64,000 nt of DNA from Methanolinea sp. GTDB lineage: Archaea; Halobacteriota; Methanomicrobia; Methanomicrobiales; Methanospirillaceae. The notes under the pieces were generated by a model. The model searched no databases, was not told the DNA's origin, and saw nothing but the letters and a program-made list of their open reading frames with translations. The DNA is taken from positions 33,029-97,028 of the forward strand of contig JASFYI010000005.1 in the NCBI GenBank assembly GCA_030055515.1, in the 5' to 3' direction. The first letter of the stretch is position 1, and every line of letters starts with the position of its first letter. Of the stretch, positions 22,918 to 31,858 are shown one piece after another. Made by a program: the position numbers and the translations under genes.

Positions 22918-24612
22918 TCACCCGCCTCCCGGGATGACGAGCCGGAACGCCGTCCCCCTCCCGGCCGGGAGCCGCTCGATGCTCCCGTGCAGCTGCGCGA
23001 CGAGGGAGTACACGAGGCGGAGACCGAGGGTCGTGCTCCTCTCGGGGTCGAACCCCGCGGGGAGTCCGACGCCGTCGTCGGCGACCGAGAACTCGGCCCC
23101 GTCGCCCCTCCTCTCCCCCCGTACCGTCACCGTCCCCGCCATGTCGCCGGGGAACGCGTGCACGAGCGCGTTCGTGACGAGCTCGTTGATAATGAGCCCG
23201 AGGGGGATCGCCCGGCCGATGTCCATGGAGAGTGTCTCGCACGTGAAGGATAATGTCACTTTCTGTGGCCTCGTCCCGTGCGAGGCAAACGTCTGGTGCA
23301 CGAGCGCCCGCAGGTAACTGCAGATGTCGATCCGCGAGAGGTCCCCGGACTGGTAGAGCTTCTCGTGGACGAGGGCCATCGCCCTGATCCTGCTCTGGGT
23401 GTCACGCAGGATCGCGCTCACCTCCGGGCTCTTCGCGGACCGGATCTGGAGGTTGAGGAGGCTGGTGATGACCTGGAGGTTGTTCTTGACCCTGTGGTGG
23501 ACCTCCCGGAAGAGGAGGTCCTTCTCCCTGAGCGTCGCCTCGAGGAACTCCGTCCGGATACGCACCTGCTCTTCAAGGTCCCTCGTGAACCTCTGCTGGA
23601 TGTACTCCCTCTCCACGCTGTCCGTGATGTCACGCACGATGACGAGTGCCCTCTCGTCGTCGATCGCGACCGTGCGCGCCTCGAAGTGCCGTGTCTGCCC
23701 GCCGGTGGCGAGGCTGTAGTGCATCTGCTGGAGCTGTTTTGATTCGAGCGCTGCCCTGACGATCTCCGTGAACCTCCCGGCGAGGTCCGCCGGGCACCCG
23801 GTCTCGCGGAGACGCCTGCCCACGTAGTACTCCGCGGGACGGACGAGCATTTTTCCGTCCGCGCAGTGGAACTCGTGGAACGTGCCGTCCCGCGAGATCA
23901 CGAACATGAGGTCGGGCAGTGCCCTCAGGATCGCGACCATCCGGTTCAGATTCGCCGCCAGGGACTCCTGCGCTCTCTTGAGGCCGGTGATGTCCGTCCC
24001 GATCGCAACGAACGTCTCCCGCCCTTCGGGTCCCGCGCCCAGCGACCGCGTGTTCCAGAGGATCGTCTTCTGCGAGCCGTCCCTGCACGTGATGGTCGTC
24101 TCGAGGTTCTCGAAGTACTTCTTCTCCCCGACGATCTCGCGGATCTGCCGCGTGATGCGCCGGCGGTACTCCCTGTCGGGGTATATCTCCCGCCACACGT
24201 CGTTCCTCCCGAGGACTTCCCGCGCCGGGTAGCCGCTGATCCTCTCGGCCGCGGTGTTCCACTCGAGGATCTTCCCCGTGGAGTCGAGCACCATCATCCA
24301 GACGTTCACGTTCTGGAGGATGCTCTCCCGGAGCTGGAGGGTCCTCTCCACCTCCCTCCTCCCCTCGAGGATCTTCTCCGAGAGGATCGCCGTGAGCGCA
24401 CCCACCGAGAGGAATGTGACGCTCCTCACAGCGGCATTCAGGAGGACGACGGTGTCGGAAGGGAAGAAAGTGGCCGTGATCCCCATGTAGACCCCGACGA
24501 GGAGGAGGACCCACTTCAGCCCCGCGGTTCTGTACCTGTACGCGACGAGGACGATGGGGATGTAGTAGAGGTGCGGGAAGACGATCGTGATCCCGAGGGT
24601 GGCAGTGTACAC
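22918..24612 (-). CDS. Membrane-bound PAS histidine kinase (HisKA_2 type), N-terminus probably frameshifted
   Basis: The intact frame gives 564 residues from a weak GTG at 24612: about two to three hydrophobic helices, a short coiled coil, two PAS domains (about 95-215 and 225-345), a DHp domain with EVHHRVKNNLQV and a HATPase_c domain with INELVTNALVHA and DDGVGLP. The HisKA_2 motif marks the kinase type that often pairs with stand-alone receivers, as in the next gene. The frame continues upstream of 24612 to a stop but has no other start codon, while a well-placed GTG at 24715 with GGGGAG upstream lies one base out of frame, separated by a G7 tract at 24663-24669. Joining the two would restore a complete first membrane helix. 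Confidence 0.85.
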   Translation of the reverse strand: MYTATLGITIVFPHLYYIPIVLVAYRYRTAGLKWVLLLVGVYMGITATFFPSDTVVLLNAAVRSVTFLSVGALTAILSEKILEGRREVERTLQLRESILQNVNVWMMVLDSTGKILEWNTAAERISGYPAREVLGRNDVWREIYPDREYRRRITRQIREIVGEKKYFENLETTITCRDGSQKTILWNTRSLGAGPEGRETFVAIGTDITGLKRAQESLAANLNRMVAILRALPDLMFVISRDGTFHEFHCADGKMLVRPAEYYVGRRLRETGCPADLAGRFTEIVRAALESKQLQQMHYSLATGGQTRHFEARTVAIDDERALVIVRDITDSVEREYIQQRFTRDLEEQVRIRTEFLEATLREKDLLFREVHHRVKNNLQVITSLLNLQIRSAKSPEVSAILRDTQSRIRAMALVHEKLYQSGDLSRIDICSYLRALVHQTFASHGTRPQKVTLSFTCETLSMDIGRAIPLGLIINELVTNALVHAFPGDMAGTVTVRGERRGDGAEFSVADDGVGLPAGFDPERSTTLGLRLVYSLVAQLHGSIERLPAGRGTAFRLVIPGGG

Positions 24613-24944
24613 AGTCAGGAGGATGACTGCGAGGGAAGAGGCGAGGATCGCGGCGGTCCACTCCCCCCCGCGGCCGCTCTTTGCCCCCTGGCTTGTCGTT
24701 CAGTTCCCGTTTCACCCGCTCTTCTCCCCCTCTTGCCGCGCGGGATGGATGCACGCTCTCCCGCGGGGGTCCGGCTCTGGAGCTTTGGAGATCTCTCCCG
24801 ATTTGGACCATTGCGGGATCTCTCCCCATTAACCTTTCTCTTCCCCTGCCGGTCGGCGGGACGGGGGGATGCCTGCCCTGACACCCGTGGCGGAAGAGAC
24901 ATGACGGGAGAGAGACGATCCTATGGGAGAGACCGGGAGGGAGG

Positions 24945-25571
24945 ATGCTCCAGACATACCTGCTCGGGTTCGTCATCGGGCTCTCGGGCGCGCTCGTGCC
25001 GGGACCGACCCTCGTTGCGACCATCAACACGTCCGTGACCGGCGGGTGGAAGACAGGCCCCCGCGTCTCGGCCGGACATGCCCTCGTCGAGGCCGCCATC
25101 TTCGCGGCGGTCATCCTCGGGTTCAGCACGGTCTCAGGGGTGTCGGACTACGCGGGAGTGATCGGGGCAGTCGGCGGGACAGCCCTCGTCGCCTTCGGGA
25201 TAATGACGATCCGGGGGGCAGAGGCCGGCGTGCCCGACGGCGAGAGCCGGAGCGTCGTCACAAACCCGTACCTCGCCGGGGTGATCACGAGCGTCTCGAA
25301 CCCGTACTTCTGGCTCTGGTGGTTCTCGGTCGGGAGCGCGCTCGTGCTCGCGGCCGCCCAGCAGGCCTTCGTCTTCGCACTCGCGTTCGTCGCGGGCCAC
25401 TGGTCGGCCGACTTCGGGTGGTACACCCTCGTCTCGACGGGAATCCACAAGGGGAAGAACGTCTTTGACAGGAGGATCTACGCGTGGGTGCTGCGGGGCT
25501 GCGGCGCGTTCCTCGTCCTCTTCGGGCTCATGTACCTCGCGGAGGCTCTCTCCCGGTTTTTCAGCGGCTGA
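24945..25571 (+). CDS. LysE-family amino-acid exporter
   Basis: 208 residues with six predicted membrane helices. N-terminal block LLGFVIGLSGALVPGPTLVATI carries the LysE/RhtB signature around the PGP motif, followed by GHALVEAAIFAAVILG and, later, SNPYFWLWWFSVG. Members export basic or other amino acids or related small molecules; the substrate is not predictable here. It lies divergent to the membrane kinase gene with a 230-bp spacer that includes two GATCTCTCCC-type repeats. Confidence 0.88.
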   Translation: MLQTYLLGFVIGLSGALVPGPTLVATINTSVTGGWKTGPRVSAGHALVEAAIFAAVILGFSTVSGVSDYAGVIGAVGGTALVAFGIMTIRGAEAGVPDGESRSVVTNPYLAGVITSVSNPYFWLWWFSVGSALVLAAAQQAFVFALAFVAGHWSADFGWYTLVSTGIHKGKNVFDRRIYAWVLRGCGAFLVLFGLMYLAEALSRFFSG

Positions 25572-25661
25572 TTCCAAGCGACAGGGCACCTCTGGCAAAA
25601 AACAGCCAATTCCGACGGGACGAGAGGAGGGGGAGAGTCACCTTCCCCTCCACGCCACGGC

Positions 25662-28600
25662 CTATGGTGCGCGCCTCCACGAGCCCCGCGGCACGGTGAT
25701 GAGGAACCTTGCCCCCCTCCCCGGCTCCCCCGTCTCCCTGATGGTCATCCCCGTGATGGAGAGGATCTCGCGCGAGAGGAAGAGGCCCATCCCCGTGTTC
25801 CTCCCGTATCCCCTCTCGAAGATCTTCTCCTTCTCCTCCGCGGGGATGCCCGTGCCGTCGTCCTCGCACGTGACCGCGAGTGTCTCCCCCTGCTCCGCCG
25901 CCGAGAACCGGACCGTCGTCGCGTTCCCGCCGTGCCGGACCGCGTTGTCGAGGAGGTTTGCAAACACCCTCCCGACCATGGGATCGGCGAAGACCTCGAT
26001 ATCGGAGGGGATCCCGTTCTCGAGGGTGACGGTCGATGCGGGGATGTCCGCCCCCGCGGCCTCGACGAGACCGCGGAGGTTCAGCCACCGCGGCGCGCTC
26101 TCCCCGACCTGCGCGCAGTCCCGCGCGAAGCGGATCGTCGCGTGGATCCTCGAGATGGCCTGCCGTGCCCTCGCGAGGAGCTCTCCCCTCTCCTCCCCGC
26201 TGCCCGCCGTCTCGAGGAGGTCGAGGATCCCGGAGAGGACGAAGACCTGGTTGTTGATGTCGTGCCTCGTCACGTTCCCGAGGAGCGCGAGCTTCCTGTG
26301 TGCCTGCCGGATTTGCGCCTCGGCCCTCTTGCGCTCCGTGATGTCGATGAGGACGATGAGGGTTGCAGGCTGTCCCCCGAAGACCACGGGGCTCCCGCTC
26401 ACCCGCACCGTCTTCCTCGTCCCGTCTTTCGCGATGACCTCGATCTCGTAGGGTTCGACGGGGGATCCCCCTTCCCTCTTCTGGATATTCTCGACGATGA
26501 GTGGGTGATATTCCGGCGGAACGAAATCGAAAACGCAGCGGTCGACCATCTCCTCTGGCGAGTACCCAAACGTCCTGAGAGCCGCGGGATTCGCGTAGAG
26601 GATGTGCCCGCCCCTGTGGACGAGGATCTGTTCGGGGAGGTTCTCGAGGAGTGAGCGGTACTTCCCCTCGCTCTCGGCAAGTTCCCTCTCGGCCCGCTTC
26701 CTCTCGGTGATGTCACGCGCGATTCCCTCGAGAGCGACGAGATTCCCCGTATCGTCAAGGATCGGCCTGTTGCGGAGTTCGAGCCAGGCGAACTGGCCGT
26801 CCTTCTTCCTCCACCTCAATTCCACAGGTCTAGTGTACACTTCCTCGCTCGGCGTGAACATCGCGTCGATTAAGTGCCTCTCGTCGGGGTGGACGAGCGC
26901 GTAGCCGATGTCCGGATCCGCGTAGAACTCGTCAGGGGAGTACCCGAGGATGGACGTGACAGAGGGGGAGACGAAGGAGAAACCCCTCTTCGGCAGGATT
27001 TCGTACCGGTAGACAATGTCCTGCGCGCCCTCGGCGAGGAGCCGGAACCTCGCCTCGCTCTCGCGGAGCGCGAGCTCTGCCTCCTTCCAAGGGGTGACGT
27101 CCTCAAAGACCGCGGCAAAGTACCCCTCCCTCGGGGAGAAGACAGACGCGCGGAGCCACTTCTTGAATTCCTCGACGTAAACCTCGATCTTCGTGGAGGA
27201 TCCTTCCCGGATGGCCTTCTCGAAAACCGCTCGAGCCTCGGGGTACTTCTCCCCGAACCCGGGGAAAATCCCGCTCGCCCTCTTCCCCTTTATGCCGGAG
27301 AGCCCCGTGATCCTCTCGAACGCGGGGTTTGACTCGACGAGGATCCAGTCCGTCAGGTTCCCCGAGGGGTCGAGGATAGCCTCGCAGAGGACAAAGCCCT
27401 CCTCCATGTGCATGAAGAGGTCATGGAGCCGCTCCTCGCTCTCCCGGAGCGCGACCTCCGCCTCCTTGCGGGACGTGATGTCGGTGATGAACCCTTCGAG
27501 GTAGAGGAGGTTCCCCTGTGCGTCGAATATCCCCCTCCCCCTCTCCCAGACCCAGCGGACCTCGCCCTCGCGGGTGATGATGGGGTACTCGTACTCGAAG
27601 ACCTTCCTCTCCCGCAGGACCTCCTGCCACATCTCCCACAGGAGGTCGCGGAACGAGGGGGCGATGATGTCGTTGAACGCGACGGTCGCGTTCCCGATGA
27701 AGTCGGACGGGGCGTAGCCTGTGATCTCCCGGCAGCCCTCGCTGATGTACTCCATCGTCCAGTCGCGGTCGTTCCTGCACCGGTAGACGAACCCCGGGAG
27801 GTTCGAGATGAGCGTCGAGAGGAACCGTTCCCTCTCGTCGCACTCCCTCTCGAGTATCTTCCACTCGCTCACGTCCCGGATGGTCTCGATCGCCCCCGCG
27901 ACCTCCCCCCGGGAGTTGTAGAGGGGGGATGCGAGGAACCAAAGGTGGGCGCCGCGGCCGTCGTTGAGGTGGGGGATGAAGATCTCGGAGATGAGGACGT
28001 CCCCCTCCCTCCGGATGTACGGGTACTTCGCCTCGGTCGCGGGGTCAGGCTTGAGCACGAGGTCGATCAGGATCGGGCGCCGCTCGTGGTAGAAGGGGAG
28101 CGCGTACTCGTAGTCTCCCTTCCCGAGGATCGTCTCCGCCGGGATGCCGGTCATCCTCTCCATCGCCCTGTTCCACGCGATCACCGTCCCCCGCAGGTCG
28201 ATCGCGAACGTCGCGTCGGGGAGGAAGTTGAGGATATCGGCCTCGCGCCGCTCCATGTCGCGGATGCTCGCCTCGACCCTCCGCTCCCGGACGACCTTCC
28301 GCACGACGTGCGCGAGCTCCGCGAACTGGGACGCGGGGTCCCCGCCCTTCTGGAGGTAAAAGTCGGCGCCCTCGTTGAGGGCCTGGATCACGACGTCTTC
28401 CCTCCCCTTCCCCGTGAAGATGATGAAGGGGATGTCGTTTCCCCTGCGGCGGAGGGCCTTGAGGAACTCGATCCCGTCCATGACCGGCATCTGGTAGTCC
28501 GAGATGACGGCGTCGTAGGACGGGCCGGATTCGATCTTCTTGAGGGCCTCTGCCGCCGAGATCGCGGTGTCGACAGAGAACCGGCTCTTTTTCTCGAGGT

Positions 28601-28667
28601 AGAGCCTGACGACCTCGAGCAGGGCAGGCTCGTCGTCGACGTACAGGACGCGGTAGGAGGATGTCAT
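25662..28667 (-). CDS. Hybrid sensor kinase: receiver, five PAS domains, histidine kinase
   Basis: 1001 residues, no membrane helix. N-terminal receiver (1-125; Asp57 in ISDYQMP), then five PAS domains starting near NFLPDATFAI, LISNLPGFVY, LFMHMEEGFV, LLAEGAQDIV and LLENLPEQIL, several ended by a DITxRK/DITERK motif. The kinase core has the methanogen-style DHp motif NVTRHDINNQ and a HATPase_c domain with LLDNAVRHGG, DDGTGIP and MGLFLSREIL. A receiver at the N-terminus suggests it is an intermediate or output-end kinase in a relay. Its receiver is closely related to that of the adjacent REC-PAS protein at 28789, with a 44-nt identical stretch, indicating duplication. Confidence 0.92.
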   Translation of the reverse strand: MTSSYRVLYVDDEPALLEVVRLYLEKKSRFSVDTAISAAEALKKIESGPSYDAVISDYQMPVMDGIEFLKALRRRGNDIPFIIFTGKGREDVVIQALNEGADFYLQKGGDPASQFAELAHVVRKVVRERRVEASIRDMERREADILNFLPDATFAIDLRGTVIAWNRAMERMTGIPAETILGKGDYEYALPFYHERRPILIDLVLKPDPATEAKYPYIRREGDVLISEIFIPHLNDGRGAHLWFLASPLYNSRGEVAGAIETIRDVSEWKILERECDERERFLSTLISNLPGFVYRCRNDRDWTMEYISEGCREITGYAPSDFIGNATVAFNDIIAPSFRDLLWEMWQEVLRERKVFEYEYPIITREGEVRWVWERGRGIFDAQGNLLYLEGFITDITSRKEAEVALRESEERLHDLFMHMEEGFVLCEAILDPSGNLTDWILVESNPAFERITGLSGIKGKRASGIFPGFGEKYPEARAVFEKAIREGSSTKIEVYVEEFKKWLRASVFSPREGYFAAVFEDVTPWKEAELALRESEARFRLLAEGAQDIVYRYEILPKRGFSFVSPSVTSILGYSPDEFYADPDIGYALVHPDERHLIDAMFTPSEEVYTRPVELRWRKKDGQFAWLELRNRPILDDTGNLVALEGIARDITERKRAERELAESEGKYRSLLENLPEQILVHRGGHILYANPAALRTFGYSPEEMVDRCVFDFVPPEYHPLIVENIQKREGGSPVEPYEIEVIAKDGTRKTVRVSGSPVVFGGQPATLIVLIDITERKRAEAQIRQAHRKLALLGNVTRHDINNQVFVLSGILDLLETAGSGEERGELLARARQAISRIHATIRFARDCAQVGESAPRWLNLRGLVEAAGADIPASTVTLENGIPSDIEVFADPMVGRVFANLLDNAVRHGGNATTVRFSAAEQGETLAVTCEDDGTGIPAEEKEKIFERGYGRNTGMGLFLSREILSITGMTIRETGEPGRGARFLITVPRGSWRRAP

Positions 28668-28788
28668 CTGCGTGACCGGGGTCCGATACGTAGTAATCAG
28701 AATACTCCACGAAAAAACTCACCATCGCGCAGGGCGGGATGTCCCGGGAGGACATGAGACGCCGGGGACGACAGGGAGCGAGACCCGA

Positions 28789-29673
28789 TCACCGGTCCGG
28801 ATTCCCCGTAGAGACGAGGCGCTTCAGCCGTTCCTTCTCCCTCTCCGATTCTTCCAGCCGGGCCGCCTTCTCCCTCGCATCACGCGCGAGCGTGAGGTTC
28901 TCCTCCCTGCACCCGTTCTCGCGCACCTTTCTCTCCGTGATGTCCGCGAGGAGCCCGAGGAACGCGGGCCGGCGGTTCCACGGGATGCGAACCGCCGATG
29001 CCTGCACCCACGTCACGCGCCCACCGTTCCCTACGACCCTGAAGTCGCGGGTCCCCGGGAACTCCTTTCCCTCCTCAAGCTCGCGACACCACGAGACGAC
29101 CGGAACCCGGTCGTCCGCGTAAATGAACGAGTCGAAGCGTGTCCCCGTGACATCGCCGGGCGTTGCCTGCAGCATCGAGGCGAGGGCGGGGTTCGCGTAC
29201 CGAATCAGCCCGTCCTGGATGACCACGATCCCCTCGGTCGTATTCTCGACGACGAACCTGTACCTCTCCTCGCTCTCGCGGAACGCAGCCTCGGCCGCGT
29301 GGATCCGGACTGCCTTGACGATCTTGTGCGAAAGCTCGCGGAATTGCGTCGCCGGGTCACCACCCTTCTGGATGGAGAAGTCGGCGTCGCTGTCGTATGC
29401 CTGGATGGCGACCTCTTCACGTCCCTTCCCCGTGAAGATGATGAAGGGGATGTCGTTTCCCCTGCGACGCAGGGTCTTAGGGAACTCTATCCCGTCCGTG
29501 ACCGGCATCTGGGAGTCCGAGACGATCGCGTCGAAAGACCGCTGCTCCATTGTTCTGCGGGCTTCCTCCACGGAGTTTGCGGTTGTGATGGAGATGGTAC
29601 CCGATTTCTCGATGAACCACTTCGTAATCTCGAGGAAATCCGGGTCGTCGTCGACGCACAGGACCTCTATCAT
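28789..29673 (-). CDS. REC-PAS response regulator/sensor protein
   Basis: 294 residues: receiver (1-120; DDDPDF pocket, Asp53 in VSDSQMP), one PAS domain (about 130-245; FVVENTTEGIVVI, ITERKVREN) and a C-terminal coiled-coil tail with many Glu/Arg. No kinase or DNA-binding domain. The start MIEVLCVDDD at 29673 was preferred to the upstream in-frame start because the receiver begins there and a GGAGA lies just upstream. It sits immediately upstream of the hybrid kinase gene on the same strand (121-nt gap) and shares a recent common origin with that receiver, so the two may work in one relay. Confidence 0.85.
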   Translation of the reverse strand: MIEVLCVDDDPDFLEITKWFIEKSGTISITTANSVEEARRTMEQRSFDAIVSDSQMPVTDGIEFPKTLRRRGNDIPFIIFTGKGREEVAIQAYDSDADFSIQKGGDPATQFRELSHKIVKAVRIHAAEAAFRESEERYRFVVENTTEGIVVIQDGLIRYANPALASMLQATPGDVTGTRFDSFIYADDRVPVVSWCRELEEGKEFPGTRDFRVVGNGGRVTWVQASAVRIPWNRRPAFLGLLADITERKVRENGCREENLTLARDAREKAARLEESEREKERLKRLVSTGNPDR

Positions 29674-29888
29674 GGGAGGTCTCCGGGATAGGAAAAAGAA
29701 CACATCCTATGGAGGGAGAACGGGCTCCCCCATCTTAATACCTCCCCTCGGTGCCTTTTTCGGGTCGGTATCCCGTGGCGCATCCCGCCCGGATTCGACG
29801 AAATGGCACGGCGGGGTGAGGGCCGCCGCGCCTCCCGCGCCGATGCCCGCGATGGACGACCGGGACACTGCCCGATTCCCCGCCGTTC

Positions 29889-30266
29889 TCACGCCTTCCC
29901 GAAGTACCTCTTCACGTTCTCCTGGAACAGGTACCAGAGGACGATGGCCGAGATCGCGATGCCAATGAGCGCACCCGCGCCGGACTGCACGAGTTCGACG
30001 ATGCCCAGGACGAGGGCAAGGATTGTGATGATCACTCCCACCGTCCAGACCCAGCCCCACGCCATGAAGCAGCCGATGCCGAGCACGATCTGGATGATCC
30101 CGACAATCCCGAGGAAGATCCCGATGGCGAGCCCGACCGCGGCCCCGATGGGTCCCGCGATCATCGCGCCGAAGAGGAATGCGCCGAGGCCGCCGATCAG
30201 GGCGAGGATCCCGCCGAGGATCCAGAGGATGCCGATGATGGTCACACCGAGAGGTCTCTCTCCCAT
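29889..30266 (-). CDS. Small four-helix membrane protein
   Basis: 125 residues, almost wholly hydrophobic, with about four transmembrane helices rich in Gly, Ile and Ala, a short cytoplasmic start (MGERPLG) and a basic end (VKRYFGKA). It resembles small DUF-type integral membrane proteins common in methanogens; no functional motif is present. A TATA-like CATTATCAC on the minus strand near 30290-30300 is about 28 nt before the ATG. Function unknown. Confidence 0.75.
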   Translation of the reverse strand: MGERPLGVTIIGILWILGGILALIGGLGAFLFGAMIAGPIGAAVGLAIGIFLGIVGIIQIVLGIGCFMAWGWVWTVGVIITILALVLGIVELVQSGAGALIGIAISAIVLWYLFQENVKRYFGKA

Positions 30267-30397
30267 GGCGGGAGTCTCCGCGGCGCACCGTGATAATGGT
30301 TTCCTCCCCGCATGGCCCCTCCAACCCCCCCGGTTGCGGTCCCCTGCCCGCTGCGCACAATTAAATTCTCCCCTGTCTGAAGGATCAATGGAAAAAT

Positions 30398-31858
30398 ATG
30401 ACGGCGGAAGGGTGCCGGGCGCTCTGCATCGGGATAGGGCTCCACTACCCGTACTACGTGAACACGGCTTTTCCTGCCCGCGTGCCGCGCGGGGAAGTGC
30501 CCGCGTGCTTCAGCCCGTCGCAGGGAAAGCACTTTGCGCACTACCTCGGGTCGGCACTCGTCCCTGCCCTCGCCTCGGCCCTCGGGTGGCTCGACGCGGG
30601 GCACAGGCTCGCGTTCTCCGTCTCCGGCCTCCTCTTCGAGCAGTTGCCCGCAGGCGACAGCGAGGCGCGCCGCCTCCTCGAGCGGGCGCTCTCGCACGAG
30701 AACTCCGAGGTCCTCGGCCAGACGTACTACCACTCTGTCGCCGCGCTCTTCTCCGACACGAGGGAGTTCTCGGAGCAGGTGGCATCCCACGCCGCCCTGA
30801 TGGAGGATCTCTCGGGGAAGAGGCCGCGGGTATTCGAGAACACGGAGTTTGCGTTCAGCACGGAGGTTGCCGCCCTCGTGCGCGGGATGGGCTTTTCCGC
30901 GCTCTACTCCGAGGGCTACGACCACCTGCTCTCGGTCGGGCACCCCAACGCCCTCTATTCCTGCGGCGGGCTGCCCGTCCTCCTGCGGAACTGCAGGCTC
31001 TCCGACGACCTCGCGTTCCGGTTCTTCGACCCCGGCTGGGACCGGTACCCCCTCTCCGCCGGGACGTTCGCCGACTGGATCGCGGCGACGCCCGGCGACT
31101 GCATCCACGTCTTCATCGACGCCCGGACCTTCTCCCCCGCCCGGTCTGTCCACGCGGACTTCCGGGGATTCTTCGCGGCGCTCCCCGACGCCCTGCGGTC
31201 GAGGGGCATCGAGACGCTCCTCCCCTCGGATTGCCTCCGGGAACCGGCCCGCGGCGAGATCCCGCCGGGCGACCTCTGCGTCTGCCAGCCCGGGACCATC
31301 GCGTCGCCGACAGGGATCCAGAACATCCTCCAGCAGTCCGCGTTCTGGTGCCTCGAGGAGGGCGGGCGGCTCGTCGCGAGGGACCGCGAGGCGTGGCGGA
31401 GGCTGCAGGCGACGGACCACTTCCACCGCATGGCGCTCTGTTCCGCATCCTGCGGGAGGCAGGTCCCGCACTCCACGAACGAGGAGACCTGCGACTACTT
31501 CGCGGCCTACATGAGGGTGCTCGAGTACCTCGAGCTCTCCTCCGCGCCGCGCTTCCGCTCGCGGTCCGCGCTCCGCGCCCTCCGCTGCCTCCCGCCCGAG
31601 CGGGCCTTCCACTTCCACACGGGGACGCGGTACGCAGGGTACTCGGCGCACAGCCTCTCGGAGTTCGCGAGGATCCTCGAGTTCGTCCCCGCGCACGTCT
31701 ACTCGTTCCACCACGGGCGGGGCGACTTCTCCCGGTGGGTCGGGGACGTGCTCGGCGATAAAACGCTCTCCCGGGCACTCGCGGGGTGCCGGACGGCAGC
31801 GGAGGCGAGGGAGACCGTGCAGGCGAGGATCGGGGAGCTATGGCGCCGCTTAGGGTAG
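30398..31858 (+). CDS. GH57 glycoside hydrolase (alpha-amylase-like)
   Basis: 486 residues. GH57 features: an early GLHYPYYVNT block (family region with active-site His), HSVAALFSD, FENTEFAFS with Glu150 as the candidate nucleophile, and RLSDDLAFRFFD with the candidate acid/base Asp at 203-204. Enzymes of this family hydrolyse or transfer alpha-1,4-glucans inside the cell; it lacks a signal peptide. It is the first gene of the glucan operon; a TATA-like CAATTAAAT lies at about 30358-30366. The last 19 nt overlap the glycosyltransferase gene. ATG at 30398 was chosen; an out-of-frame ATG at 30389 lies closer to the expected transcription start. Confidence 0.88.
   Translation: MTAEGCRALCIGIGLHYPYYVNTAFPARVPRGEVPACFSPSQGKHFAHYLGSALVPALASALGWLDAGHRLAFSVSGLLFEQLPAGDSEARRLLERALSHENSEVLGQTYYHSVAALFSDTREFSEQVASHAALMEDLSGKRPRVFENTEFAFSTEVAALVRGMGFSALYSEGYDHLLSVGHPNALYSCGGLPVLLRNCRLSDDLAFRFFDPGWDRYPLSAGTFADWIAATPGDCIHVFIDARTFSPARSVHADFRGFFAALPDALRSRGIETLLPSDCLREPARGEIPPGDLCVCQPGTIASPTGIQNILQQSAFWCLEEGGRLVARDREAWRRLQATDHFHRMALCSASCGRQVPHSTNEETCDYFAAYMRVLEYLELSSAPRFRSRSALRALRCLPPERAFHFHTGTRYAGYSAHSLSEFARILEFVPAHVYSFHHGRGDFSRWVGDVLGDKTLSRALAGCRTAAEARETVQARIGELWRRLG

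Noticed and set aside
24615-24902. Minus-strand 95-codon frame upstream of the membrane kinase
   Set aside because: Its product is low-complexity Arg/Ser/Pro sequence. Only the short GTG-started frame at 24715, which lines up with the kinase after a one-base shift, is of interest.
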